Assembly: GCA_023376005.1 (NCBI GenBank)
Contig: CM042152.1
Span: 79,870,920-79,934,919, forward strand
Origin: Doryteuthis pealeii
Taxonomy: Eukaryota; Mollusca; Cephalopoda; Myopsida; Loliginidae
DNA length: 64,000 nt
Direction of reading: 5' to 3'
Shown: positions 1 to 8,879 of the stretch, piece after piece
Layout of the letters: every line of letters starts with the position of its first letter
Position numbering within the stretch: the stretch's first letter is position 1
Translations under genes and position numbers: made by a program
The notes under the pieces: generated by a model
Databases searched by the model: none
What the model saw: only the letters and a program-made list of their open reading frames with translations
What the model was told of the DNA's origin: nothing

Positions 1-227
1 TAATTTAGAAACCCTCTACTTTAACAATTGAGATACATCAACCTCTTTTGTGAAATTGATATGCGTAAAAGTAAATAATTGTCAGTGACTTATCCACTCC
101 TGAAATATTAATTCATTGTCTAAATATCAAACAAGTTGACTCTATGTAAATCTTTTTTTCCTTTGTTTGCAGTTTATACAAATACTAGACAAAACATTCA
201 TCCACTAATGATATATATATATATATA

Positions 228-462
228 ACGTGACGCTCTCCTATATAAGGGATGGAGCACTCTGTGACGGCCTTTACATACAAAGCGATGTATGTATTAA
301 AACAGTTAAAATCCCCTTCGCATTCTGTAAGTGATGACAGCCTAATGGTTAAGGTGTCGGACCCAACTGATCGGATTTCAATTCCGGCTGTAGGTAGCTT
401 ACAAATGTCTAGCCACACTGAAGAGACTTGATAAGTTGAAACACGTGTCTGTGGATGACTAT
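228..462 (+). mobile_element. SINE-like unit ending in a hammerhead ribozyme (SINE-H copy 1)
   Basis: A unit bounded by (TA)n on both sides (about 208-228 and 461-480). A tRNA-like Pol III region lies near 331-397: an A-box-like stretch at 338-354 (CAGCCTAATGGTTAAGG) and a B-box-like stretch at 373-385 (GGATTTCAATTCC). A hammerhead motif follows directly (407-459). The same order of blocks recurs at 1,181-1,412 and, inverted, at 27,513-27,645, so this is a dispersed family. No ORF. Combining a tRNA-type promoter with a self-cleaving motif recalls Sm-alpha repeats of schistosomes; that relation is inferred from architecture, not from sequence. Confidence 0.7.
407..459 (+). ncRNA. Type-I hammerhead ribozyme motif
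   Basis: Core CTGAAGA at 418-424 and GAAA at 438-441. Stem II is GACTT (425-429) with AAGTT (433-437), loop GAT. Stem III is ACA (441-443) with TGT (446-448), loop CG. The residue at the cleavage position is C449, a GUC site. Stem I is CCACA (413-417) with TGTGG (450-454), and a short outer helix GTC/GAC (407-409/457-459) follows an internal loop. All invariant core bases of the hammerhead consensus (CUGANGA, GAAA, UH) are present. Cleavage would fall after C449. Activity is not shown. Confidence 0.8.
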
Positions 463-489
463 ATATATATATATATATATCCTGACAAT

Positions 490-700
490 GGGCACCTCAT
501 GTGGGGTAATGGTTAGCAAGCTAGATTAGCATACCATTTTCAGTGAGCTCGATTCTCACTGGGTGCCCCATTCTTCTGGCCTTGTACTACATCTGAGCTA
601 ATCTTAGTAAATAATTATAGGGCACCTCATGTGGTGTAATGATTTGCAAGCCAGATTAGCATACCATTTTTAGTGAGTTCGATTCTCACTGGGTGCCCCA
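490..700 (+). repeat. Tandem pair of tRNA-like units
   Basis: Two copies of a tRNA-like sequence at 490-570 and 620-700, repeating with a period of about 130 bp. Each begins GGGCACC and ends GGTGCCC, a 7-bp acceptor-like stem. Each has a T-arm-like hairpin with seven pairs (CAGTGAG with CTCACTG in unit 1) around a loop containing CGATT, as a B box would. The middle does not give a convincing anticodon arm and the T stem is two pairs too long. These are most likely tRNA-derived SINE heads or pseudogenes. A related T-arm occurs inverted near 6,385-6,480. Confidence 0.6.
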
Positions 701-1016
701 TTCTTCTGGCCTTGTGCCACATCTAAGCTATGCTTAGTAAATAACTATATCCTGACAATAAGGAGCAGGGATATGAGCTGTCATTGGCATGCTGGGTTTT
801 CATTTATTGGGCGGGGGGGGGGGTAGCAGTGACGATAGAATATACGATTGTGAGAAATTGAAGTAGGTAAGAGAATTGGAATGGAAGGAAAATGATAGGA
901 ATAGGAAAATAAAATAAAAAGTGTCAAAAGTTTATTTGTTTATTTTTTTATGCTAATTTGTTTGGACCATGGCAGGACTGGTTTTAGTGATAAAAGTCCG
1001 GTTGCTCCAAGTCTTT

Positions 1017-1078
1017 TTAGTCAGATTCTTGCCCTGATGAGCTAGTAAGCGAAACTGCTAGTTGGTAGACCTGACTAA
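1017..1078 (+). ncRNA. Complete type-I hammerhead ribozyme motif
   Basis: The best hammerhead in the window. Core CTGATGA at 1034-1040 and GAAA at 1051-1054. Stem II is GCT/AGC (1041-1043/1048-1050) with loop AGTA. Stem III is ACT/AGT (1054-1056/1060-1062) with loop GCT. U1063 sits at the cleavage position. Inner stem I is TTGCC/GGTAG (1029-1033/1064-1068, two G-U pairs). An internal loop (ATTC against AC) leads to a perfect 8-bp outer helix TTAGTCAG/CTGACTAA (1017-1024/1071-1078). The internal loop in stem I is where natural hammerheads make tertiary contacts with loop II. No ORF surrounds it; the host element is unidentified. Confidence 0.85.
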
Positions 1079-1180
1079 TTAGGATTAATATTATTAATAT
1101 ATATATATATGCTCCCCATCCTCTAGTGGGTTGAGTATTTTGGAGGGGATTTCACAGATGACCGCCAACTAAGTGTAAAG

Positions 1181-1412
1181 GCAATGCTCTCCTATAAAAA
1201 GGATGGAGAACTCTCTGGCGGCCTTTATATACATACAGATGTGTGTATTTATCAGTTAAAATCCCTTCCTATTCTGTAGGTGACGATGGCTGAGCGGTTA
1301 AGCAGCCTGACTGATGATGAATCGATCAGGTTTCTATCCCAGCTGTAGGTAGCTTACAAATGTCTAGCCACCCTGAAGAGATATGATACGTCGAAACATG
1401 CTGTCTGCGGAT
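1181..1412 (+). mobile_element. SINE-like unit ending in a decayed hammerhead (SINE-H copy 2)
   Basis: Same block order as the unit at 228-462: a TATA-like CTATAAAAAG near 1190, a tRNA-like region (A-box-like TGGCTGAGCGGTTAAGC near 1288, B-box-like GGTTTCTATCC near 1330), then a hammerhead core CTGAAGA (1373-1379) and GAAA (1393-1396). Stem III ACA/TGT with C1405 at the cleavage position is intact. Stem I has two mismatches against the CCACA/TGTGG of copy 1, and stem II keeps only GA/TC plus a wobble pair. A (TA)n run follows at 1,416-1,433. Probably an older copy. Confidence 0.65.
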
Positions 1413-1477
1413 AATTATATATATATATATATATGTTATTTTGGAAAAGGTGACTTACTGGTAAAGATGGTCACAAT

Positions 1478-1531
1478 GGTTAGATTTAACCCTGAAGATC
1501 CTTATGGTGAAACTCGAGTAGGTTATCTACC
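1478..1531 (+). ncRNA. Hammerhead-like motif of the CTCGAGTAGGTT subfamily
   Basis: Core CTGAAGA (1492-1498) and GAAA (1509-1512). Stem III ACT/AGT (1512-1514/1517-1519) has a two-base CG loop, and A1520 is at the cleavage position. Inner stem I is AACC/GGTT (1488-1491/1521-1524). The outer helix pairs GGTTAGAT (1478-1485) with ATCTACC (1525-1531), leaving one bulged T. Stem II is weak (CC/GG plus a T-T mismatch), so activity is doubtful. The same core recurs in both arms of the palindromes at 5,931-6,104 and 9,686-9,945. Confidence 0.65.
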
Positions 1532-1546
1532 TGTACCTGTATTAAA

Positions 1547-1672
1547 GCCATGGTTTCAGTGTACAAGGCCCACTCTCTTCAGGAGAAATAAACAGGCTTG
1601 GCTACTACATTTTATATATACTTGTTTTTAGTTCTCTTGAAGAGAGTTTACCTTGTACATTGAAACCATGGC
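1547..1672. repeat. Inverted repeat with hammerhead-like remnants
   Basis: Arms of about 41 bp at 1,547-1,587 and 1,632-1,672 are near reverse complements, with a 44-bp AT-rich spacer. The right arm reads TTGAAGA ... TTGAAACC, and the fold-back at 45,027-45,158 has a similar pattern. This is a possible decayed hammerhead with the first core base C changed to T. Confidence 0.45.
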
Positions 1673-2104
1673 AGAAAAAGTTTTTTTTCTATGACTATTA
1701 ATTTCATGAGGTCGATTTTTCACTTTTTAAAATATCGAATTACATAAAAACTGAAAGTTGTGTATTGGTCTATTAAGTTCTGATACCAAAAATCAGATCT
1801 TGAACTCGTACCAATTTTTGAGGAAATGACATCAAATATCGTAGATAAAAATTCACTTAAAAAAATCTTTGATTTTGGATAGAAGAGAGGTTCAGAATTG
1901 AAATACAAATCCCGAGTCTGGGTGGGAGGAGAAAGGAAGGGTAAAACAGAGCAGCTAAACTGGCTACCTCTAACATATCTTAATGGAAGACATATATGTT
2001 ACAGATATTATCTCCCCCCCCCCCAGGCCATTGTGAGCACTCTGACTCCACATCAGGGATTTTTAAAAATTTTGACTGTTTTTATTGTTTCATTTATTAA
2101 TTTA

Positions 2105-2144
2105 AAAAAATGGGAAAATTAATTAATTAATTTTCCCATTTTTT
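2105..2144. repeat. Short perfect AT-rich palindrome
   Basis: A 40-bp perfect hairpin built of A-run, GGG, A-run, an AATT core, then the mirror half. Its origin is not clear. Confidence 0.6.
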
Positions 2145-2280
2145 GCATTTCTATCAGGAAGTTCTTACTGTCTCCAGCATGACAGATGCTTCGTAGCACT
2201 TGCTACCCTAGAGGGCTAACCATGTTGCTGGCTCAGCATATATATATGTGTGTGTATGTATATATATATATATATAAAAA

Positions 2281-2530
2281 TGGAATTGGAAATGAATCCG
2301 ACAATATGAGGAAGAATGAATAAAGAAAAGAAATAACAGAATGGATAATAAAAGATGAATTTAATCAATATTACTTACACATGTGTTTCGGTCAGTTCAT
2401 CTCTGTGTACACAGTTCAAACTATTATTATCATTAAATAGACAAATGAAATGAAATAATAATAATAGAAAAATGTGAAAATATTCCGTACACAGTGAAAA
2501 TTTGACCTTCATCAGAGTGAAATTTTATTT
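2281..2530. mobile_element. Fragment with the 'GAATCCGACAATATGAG' end module
   Basis: The block at 2,289-2,315 matches the left end of the fold-back at 26,036-26,950 and a diverged copy at 44,043-44,061. Inside lies TTTCGG ... TCATCT near 2,385-2,410, a possible minus-strand hammerhead remnant whose core is no longer intact. (TA)n runs lie on both sides. Probably a decayed member of the same family. Confidence 0.4.
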
Positions 2531-2721
2531 TTAATGAAAAAAAAAAAAAAAAAAATTATATATATATGTGTGTATGCATATATATAGAATAAATGAAGGA
2601 AAACAACTTTAAATTTGCTTCATTGTAAAAATGTATTTCAACTGTATTACTGCAGCATGGCACTAGCACATTGAGCTCTCACTACGGTTTACCTACACAT
2701 GGAATGATCCTCATTACCAAG

Positions 2722-2722
<1 letters not shown>

Positions 2723-2788
<66 letters not shown>
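2723..2788. repeat. (AC)n(AT)n microsatellite
   Basis: Compound dinucleotide tract: AC repeats to about 2,752, then AT repeats to 2,788. Confidence 0.95.
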
Positions 2789-2794
<6 letters not shown>

Positions 2795-2861
2795 TTCAAT
2801 AACTTAAATGGAAGGAAACAAATAACCGAATTTTGTATATGATAATTAAACACTAAATAGT

Positions 2862-3079
2862 TGGTTATTTCCTATAACTCGAACCCAAATAAAAGGGGAA
2901 CCACTCTGAATAAATTTTATAAATTATTTATTTAGTTATTGATCTACTAGGAAAAAAGAAGACGGGTTTAGGGCTAGGGTTAGTTTAATGGGAAAATAAT
3001 GTGTAGATTAATTAACAGAAAGAATTCATTCAGAGTGGTTCCCCTCTTTTTTAGGTTGGAGTTATAGGAAATAACCCAA
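2862..3079. mobile_element. Small MITE-like element with about 54-bp terminal inverted repeats
   Basis: The left arm (2,862-2,916, beginning GGTTATTTCCTATAACTC) is repeated inverted at 3,025-3,079 (ending GAGTTATAGGAAATAACC). About 108 bp lie between, including a telomere-like GGGTTTAGGGCTAGGGTTAG near 2,965. There is no ORF and I see no clear target duplication. A non-autonomous DNA transposon is the simplest reading. Confidence 0.6.
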
Positions 3080-3236
3080 AATTCAGTATGGTTCATTTTG
3101 TAGATATTAGTTCATATAGACACAGAAAATGTGCACAACATGCAAAAATTAGAGAGAGAAATATTTTTTTTTATTCAAAATCTTGGAGATTGAAATTTTA
3201 TAGATTTATAGATAAATGGAAATAGATGGGAACATA

Positions 3237-3237
3237 A

Positions 3238-3268
<31 letters not shown>

Positions 3269-3521
3269 TAAATGGGTGTAGCTAAACAGAAATAGGTGTA
3301 GAAAGATGGACAGAAAAAAAAACTTATAGAAAGAAAGAAAGAAAGAAGTGTAGATAGCTAGATAGATAGAAATAGCTATAGATAGATAGATAGATAGATA
3401 GAAATAGGTGCAGAAGTATAGATAGAAATAGGCATAGATAGAAAGATAAGATAGAAATAGATAGGCGTAACCATAGATAGATAGATAGAAACAGGCGTAG
3501 CTAAATAGGTAAAGATAACAC

Positions 3522-3575
<54 letters not shown>

Positions 3576-3577
3576 TA
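3237..3577. repeat. GATA, GAAA and (AC)n microsatellite cluster
   Basis: Imperfect GATA repeats (for example 3,240-3,268, 3,381-3,401 and 3,473-3,489), a GAAA stretch near 3,330, and an (AC)n run at about 3,522-3,571. Minus-strand reading frames here are only translations of the repeats. Confidence 0.95.
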
Positions 3578-3579
3578 GA

Positions 3580-5115
3580 TGTAGATAAGTTAGAAACGGA
3601 AAGACGAACAGTAAAAATTCTGTTTGGGAAGCAGACAGTACGTAGTAAGCGTGTAGAATAAATAGAAGAAACTGATCCTTTTTTTTAAATGTATTTTTAA
3701 CGTACACTTACATTTTTAGAAAGAGAAAATCGACGACCTAACAAACAACATCTTTCTTTCCAGTTGATTTCATTTAAAAAAAGACAGAAAAAAATAAAGA
3801 AAACCTGATGAACGAAAGAAAAATAAAAAAAAGAAATAATAAACGAAAATACTAGAAAGGTGGCAAATACAGCTAAATAAAAAAAAAGGAAATATAAAAA
3901 GTAATTAAAAAAAAAATAAATAAAAACCACAACAAAAAAGAGAATATTGAATCTTATGATGGTTCATGCCACTCACCTGGCCAAAATAATTCCTAAATCA
4001 GTTATCGCAGACTTTTATGCCTAAATGCGCAGTTATGATATTTATGTTCTTTGAGACTTTCATTGATGGTAAAATAAATAAATCAATAAGTAAATAAATA
4101 AATCGAACCCCCCATACCACGTGAGAGAATAACCTCTTGAATATTTTCTGTGTGAGTACCTTTTTTTTTTACTTTCTCGTTGTGACATGTCAAAGTCGTT
4201 CGTGGTGTTAAATAAATGAATAAATAAATAAATAAATAAACAAAATAAAATAAAAATAAAACATGATAAAAAAAAAGAAGAACCATTATCCAGTGAACCG
4301 AACTTCATTACTAATATTTGGAAGAATACTGAGGAAAGTGCTCTAGAGCATTGAGAAGACTTGTTGTCACTTGGTCACTAGTCTACTAGATAGGAGAACT
4401 TGGGGAATATCAGAAAAAATTGAATTAAATTAAGGAAAAGAGATGTAAAAAAAAAAGAAGAAAGAAATTGTTTTTGTTTGTTTGTTTTTTTTTGTGTTTT
4501 TTTTTGTTTTTTTTAGATTTGTACAATGCCATTTGGCAGGGCTTTTTTTTTTTCGGTGTTATTCTCTAAAATAAAAATAAAACTGGAAAAAGGGATGTGT
4601 GATAATCAGAAAGAAAAAGAAAAAAACTTCACAGGGTAAATATTTTTTTTAAAAATCAGTGTTTTTGTAGTGCCCATGCTTTTTTTTTTTTTTGTCGTTG
4701 TTTTTTTTTTTAATAGAAAAATTCTAGAAAGAAAGTTTAGAAAAAGAAAAAGAAAAAAGAAAGAAGAATCAAGTTACTTACTTGTTGTTGTTTTTGTTTT
4801 GCGACCAAGAAGCACAATTTTCAAGTTGGTCAGTCTATCATCAGATGTTCCACTTTGTGATTCCAGGTGTAATGAATGAAGGAAGGTATGTGACCGGCCG
4901 GGTGGTAAGTAAAACCATCTGTTTCATGGTCACTCCACAGGTCAGAGACACATCGAAAAGACACATTAAATGATTTTGCTTTTTCTGTTTGACAATTCGT
5001 AGCACATGTAAATACACAGAAAATAAAATCAACGACACATCGATCTATTTCGTATGCGTTGTTTTAACATGATACACAGTTATTGGAATTGAATTACAGC
5101 TCGATTCCTGTGTAA
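3580..5115. other. AT-rich stretch with no recognised gene
   Basis: Homopurine and homopyrimidine-rich low-complexity DNA with A and T runs. I see no exon with a convincing acceptor, no tRNA and no known repeat. Confidence 0.5.
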
Positions 5116-5116
5116 A

Positions 5117-5490
5117 CGCATTATCGTGTGTGCGTGTGTGTAAGTGTGTGTGTGTGTGTGTGTGATTATTGGAGATTGGGTTTTTGTATGACTATGTGAG
5201 AGTGACATTAAATGGATGTTTACCCCAGTGGTTATCTTAGAGTTTATAACATTGTATTGTATTTGTATGTGAGTGTGTGTGGGGGATTATTGGAGATGGT
5301 TTTTGTAAGACTATATGAGAGTGACATGAAATAAATGTTTACCCAGTGGTTATCTTAGAGTATATAAAATTATATTGTGTGTGTGTGTGTGTGTGTGTGT
5401 GATTATTGGAGAGTGTGTTTTTGTATGACTATATAAGAATATCATTAAATAGATATTTACCCAGTGGTTATCTTAGATTATATCTAACAA
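5117..5490 (+). repeat. Three tandem copies of a (TG)n-linked unit of about 120 bp
   Basis: Three units start at about 5,163, 5,285 and 5,400. Each has GATTATTGGAGA, then TATGAGAGTGACAT or a variant, then CCAGTGGTTATCTTAGA. (TG)n tracts of different length separate them. No coding potential. Confidence 0.8.
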
Positions 5491-5491
5491 A

Positions 5492-5522
<31 letters not shown>

Positions 5523-5924
5523 ACTGACCGTTTCTGTTGGAGGGTGTGTGTGTGTGAAAGAAAACAATTTTTCATACTTTTGTTTTTTCTTTTAAATCCA
5601 ATTTTTGTCGATTGAAATTAAATTGTTATAACAGTTAAACAACCAACTCAGAAAGTTAACATATAGTTATCTTAGTCTGGTACAAGGCTACAGCTATAGG
5701 GGGCTCCAGTGTCGAATTCATACTGTAGTGGACAGGTTTGTGAGACAGACAATCTTGCTATCATCGTCATCTATCCATTGCACAAAAATACCCCCCCCCC
5801 TAGATTTCAGGTGGACGTTAAAGTATATTGTTACACACTGACTGATTAAGATTAATGTAAGCTTGTACCACCGCTTTTTTGTTCTCCAATATTGTATATA
5901 TATTATTATTATTATTATATTATT

Positions 5925-6229
5925 ATTATAGTGTGTACCGAAATAACCTACTCGAGTTTCGCCATAAGGATCTTCAGGGTTAAATCCACTGAATTAATAT
6001 ATTGATTAATTACAGTAATTTAATCAATATATTGATTAATTCAGTGGATTTAACCCTGAAGATGCTTATGGTGAAACTCGAGTAGGTTATTTCCCGTACA
6101 CACTATAATAATAAATCCACTCTACTTACATATTGAGCACTTTATATTTGTTATAACGCTGACTTATCCGAGTATTACTTATACCAACCAAATATTGAGA
6201 CCAACCAATATTTTTACCGGTAAGTCATT

Positions 6230-6265
<36 letters not shown>
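5925..6265. mobile_element. Palindromic element with opposed hammerhead-like motifs
   Basis: Arms of a palindrome lie at 5,931-6,009 and about 6,020-6,104. The right arm has CTGAAGA (6,056-6,062), GAAA (6,073-6,076), stem III ACT/AGT, A6084 at the cleavage position and stem I AACC/GGTT (6,052-6,055/6,085-6,088). The left arm has the same parts on the minus strand (CTGAAGA at 5,971-5,977, GAAA at 5,957-5,960). A module containing AAGTGCTCAATATGTAAG on the minus strand (6,119-6,155) and a block ending near 6,222 (RC TGACTTACCGGTAAA) follow. ATT repeats lie on the left and (TA)n on the right. Confidence 0.65.
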
Positions 6266-6269
<4 letters not shown>

Positions 6270-6361
6270 GAGAATAGTAAATATGAAAAGATTGCATATG
6301 AAAGTGCTCAATGGTAAATTAACAGAGCAGATTTAAAATCTCAAATAAAATATTATGGGAC

Positions 6362-6480
6362 TAATTTATGTCACGAGGCCACCAATGCAAGGCACCCAGT
6401 GAGAATCAAACTCACAGTTTTTATGGTCTCTTCAGCAAACATCCTAATGCATGAAAGCAATCCTAGAAGTAAGCTCTCCA
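6362..6480 (-). mobile_element. tRNA-like SINE fragment
   Basis: On the minus strand a T-arm-like GTGAGTTTGATTCTCACTG is followed by GGTGCC, as in the tandem units at 490-700. The 5' half is diverged. It is repeated at about 46,725-46,835 in copy 2. Confidence 0.45.
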
Positions 6481-6682
6481 ATGCGTTGGGGGTGCAGGGA
6501 AATTGTTCATATTTCTATTGGCAACACTGTTGCATTTGTTGTGCATACACCTGCTCCTGTGCATGCCTCGCTCAATCTTGGCTTGGCAATAATTTCTGAT
6601 GGAGTTCCCGATTGATACTACCACAAAGTGTGAAGTTTGTGCAGTTATTTGGTTTTAGAACATCTTAACAACAGCAACTCTT

Positions 6683-6892
6683 GAGCACCTTTTTGATCTC
6701 CATGTTTCTAACACACGTGGGTATACCTACAAAGTCAGAAAACAGCATTGCTCACATGACTTTCGGAAACATTTTTTCACACTCAGAATTGTCAAGGCAT
6801 GGAATAAGCTGCCCACGCCTGTTGTAGGTTGCCGAAACACTGCATCTTTCAAAGCCTCCATGCTTCCTGTAATCTGCCAACACTGTGCCTGA
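6683..6892 (+). pseudogene. C-terminal remnant of a CR1/L2-group non-LTR reverse transcriptase
   Basis: An open frame of 69 codons and a TGA matches the C-terminal region that follows the reverse transcriptase of CR1/L2/Jockey-group elements: LFDLHVSNTRGYTYKVRKQ, then HDFRKHFFTLRIVKAWNKLP, then SFKASM near the end. The pattern of HDFRK-FF--R-V--WN-LP and -SFK is characteristic of that region. Nothing of the catalytic domain is present upstream, so this is a 5'-truncated insertion, as usual for these elements. Its untranslated tail with AATAAA and a final (ATT)n runs to 7,063. A noisy copy lies at about 47,065-47,395. Confidence 0.75.
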
Positions 6893-7063
6893 TGCCCCTC
6901 TCCACACACATAAGCGCACACATACATGCATATTATTACTGTAAACTGTTCATGTTCCTGACACTAATACATTATTCTGTGTACTAGACATAAGACTTTG
7001 ATGAGTTGTGGTGCACCTGAGCACTGTACACAATAAATTTCATTATTATTATTATTATTATTT
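6893..7063 (+). mobile_element. 3' tail of the CR1/L2-group element
   Basis: Conserved tail containing TTGATGAGTTGTGGTGCACC and GTACACAATAAATTTC, ending in (ATT)n. The same tail occurs at 22,540-22,660 (+), 40,033-40,130 (-), 40,440-40,540 (+), 41,597-41,715 (-), 47,225-47,395 (+) and 61,120-61,230 (+). Confidence 0.75.
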
Positions 7064-7457
7064 TAAAAGGTATTAAACTGATTGAAATTCATCACCAATT
7101 AATGAAAATGTATGGCAAGTCCTGCATGGATGTTAAAAAAGTGGTATAGGGAGTTTGCAACAATGACAAGGTTCAACACTTCCTCAACAACATAGTGTTG
7201 AGTTGGCGTGACATGACATTATAAAAACTGCCACAGCATTTACAAAAATGCACCGACCGAAATGGCGATTAAGTATAGAAATAGATACATGTTGAAACTT
7301 TAAAATAATGTAAATATCATTGACAATAAACAATAAACATTTCTGTGATTTCTAAATATTTTGGAGACCTTACCTTTGGGATTACCCTCATAAATGTGTT
7401 CTACTTTTCTCTCTTTCAACTTTGATTGAAGACCAAATGTGAGTGGAAAAAAAGTGG

Positions 7458-8085
7458 GTGGTTTGGTTGGTTGGTTGGATTTTATGGCATGTCAACCCTT
7501 GTTGGGTCATTTTATGCCAAACATGTTTTTCTTTAATTCATCCTTGATGGATATTCAATTTTCTAAAACTCAGTTTTTGTTTTAAGCACATCTTTGAACT
7601 AATTTTTTTTCTATTTAATCCATAGATGGGACCCTAACAGGTACTACCACTCCAGGTCAGAGTGAGCCTGGGAATAATAGGAATGAAGGGGTACTCCATA
7701 TTCCCTGAGCTCCAGAACTGGAACTTGACCATCAATACCCAGGACAATAAGACCCTCAGCCACCGCCTTCTAGCACATATGATAAAAAGGGTTGGAGGTT
7801 GCCATAAGGGCAATAGGGTTGGGATAATCATATAAGTGCTAGGGCTTGACATGACCAGCCGATTGATTGGAGGGGCCACTTTGACCATTGGTCTAGCCTA
7901 AGTAAGGGCCAAAGTGGAGTGTTTTATGTCATAGACTGCTCAGCCACCAGGGTTCCATCCTTAAGCATCATGGATCACCACCCATGACCAACAGGTAGCC
8001 CCATCTTTCTTACCCCTCTGCAGAGGCCCAGTCGGTGTATTCTTAAGCCCCAACTGACAGGGCTAAACGAAAGTGGATAGAGAGA
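7458..8085 (+). mobile_element. Repeat B, nearly full-length copy
   Basis: A dispersed repeat of about 600 bp. It starts with a hairpin-forming head (GGCAT ... AACCC ... GGGT ... ATGCC), runs through GGGACCCTAACAGGTACTAC and GCTAGGGCTTGACATGACC, and ends near CTGACAGGGCTAAA. No coding frame survives, and I see neither a tRNA-like head nor terminal inverted repeats. Other copies lie near 15,108, 17,866, 18,300, 20,398, 33,415, 41,930, 42,560 (-) and in the second duplication copy. Class unknown. Confidence 0.65.
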
Positions 8086-8234
8086 GATTGTGATGTGTCA
8101 GTCATAATAAGGGGTCTATTTTTCTTAAATCAATTCTCTTTCACTTTACTGGTCTATCTCTCTCTTTCCCTTTCACATTCTGAGGGGGTAAGTCCTTCAC
8201 CCCCCAAAAAGGGCTGTCCTGACTATGACACTAA

Positions 8235-8351
8235 ACTACATACAGTGGTGAGGCTCTAGTTCTAGAGAGTGTGGAGTGCCCTTTTATTGCCATTACTCCC
8301 AGGTCCACTCTAACTCAGAGTAGTAGTATCTATTAGCTTACCATCTATGAG
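8235..8351 (-). mobile_element. Repeat B fragment, inverted
   Basis: Reverse complement of the GGTACTACCACTC ... CCTGGGAGTAATGG part of repeat B, directly beside the 5S-like sequence. The same arrangement is at about 48,570-48,687. Confidence 0.6.
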
Positions 8352-8451
8352 AGCTTATGGCCAAGTCACATTAAATGCACCGGTTCTTGCAAGATCTCCA
8401 AAGTTAAGCAGTTTTGAGCCTGTTCAATACTTAGATGGGTGACCATCTAAG
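8351..8451 (+). pseudogene. 5S rRNA-derived sequence
   Basis: Resembles animal 5S rRNA from about residue 5 to 100: TTATGGCC, then GCACCGGTTCT, the box-A/IE region AAGTTAAGCAG, and GATGGGTGACC of the C-box region. The 3' end, which should pair with the 5' end, is missing or diverged, so it is a pseudogene or the head of a 5S-derived SINE. A better-preserved version (AAGTTAAGCAGTGATGAGCC) is at 48,687-48,785. A second 5S-like block fused to a tRNA-derived SINE is at 19,218-19,282. Confidence 0.75.
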
Positions 8452-8529
8452 TATTTGGGGGAGAGGGGGAGAGAGAAATGAGTAAAAGAAAAAAATTAAT
8501 GCTTTTGTATTATTTGGATTATTCGGACA

Positions 8530-8810
8530 ATTGTCCTCATCTTCATTGTTATCTGTACAACGTTTCGGACGATGTGCCCTCCAGCCTTCTTCAGGTATTT
8601 CTTATCGGACTTGGGAACCTTCTTGTTGTAATCGTAAAGGTTCTCTATTAAGACAAGAAGTTTCCCGAGTCCAAGAAGTTCCCGAGTCTGACAAGAAATA
8701 CCCGAAGAAGACCGGGGGGCACATCGGCTGAAATGTTGTACAGATAACAATGAAGATGAGGACAATAGTCCAATAATACTAATTATCAAGCCTCATTTAA
8801 AAAATTCAGA
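8530..8810. mobile_element. SINE-P tails arranged head to head
   Basis: Arms at about 8,530-8,622 and 8,667-8,770 are inverted copies of the SINE-P tail (GACAATAG..., TAACAATGAAGATGAGGAC, TGTTGTACAG). Each arm carries the CTGAAGA-like ... GAAA-like core (in the right arm changed to CCGAAGA and GAAAT). The same fold-back is at 48,850-49,150. Confidence 0.6.
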
Positions 8811-8879
8811 GAAATAGAATGCTTTTGTTAATACTACAAAACTGAATGATAAATGAAGGAAGTAAATGTTTTTATATTT

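Noticed and set aside
490..570. Functional tRNA gene
   Set aside because: T stem too long, no proper anticodon arm, and it is tandemly duplicated with SINE-like context.
2370..2410. Minus-strand hammerhead
   Set aside because: GAAACACATGTGT would give stem III, but the CUGANGA strand reads GAGATGA and stem II does not pair.
2963..2985. Interstitial telomere array
   Set aside because: Only about three imperfect TTAGGG-like units inside a TIR element.
3206..3707. Overlapping minus-strand ORFs rich in Val-Cys or Ile-Tyr-Leu
   Set aside because: Translations of (AC)n and GATA repeats.
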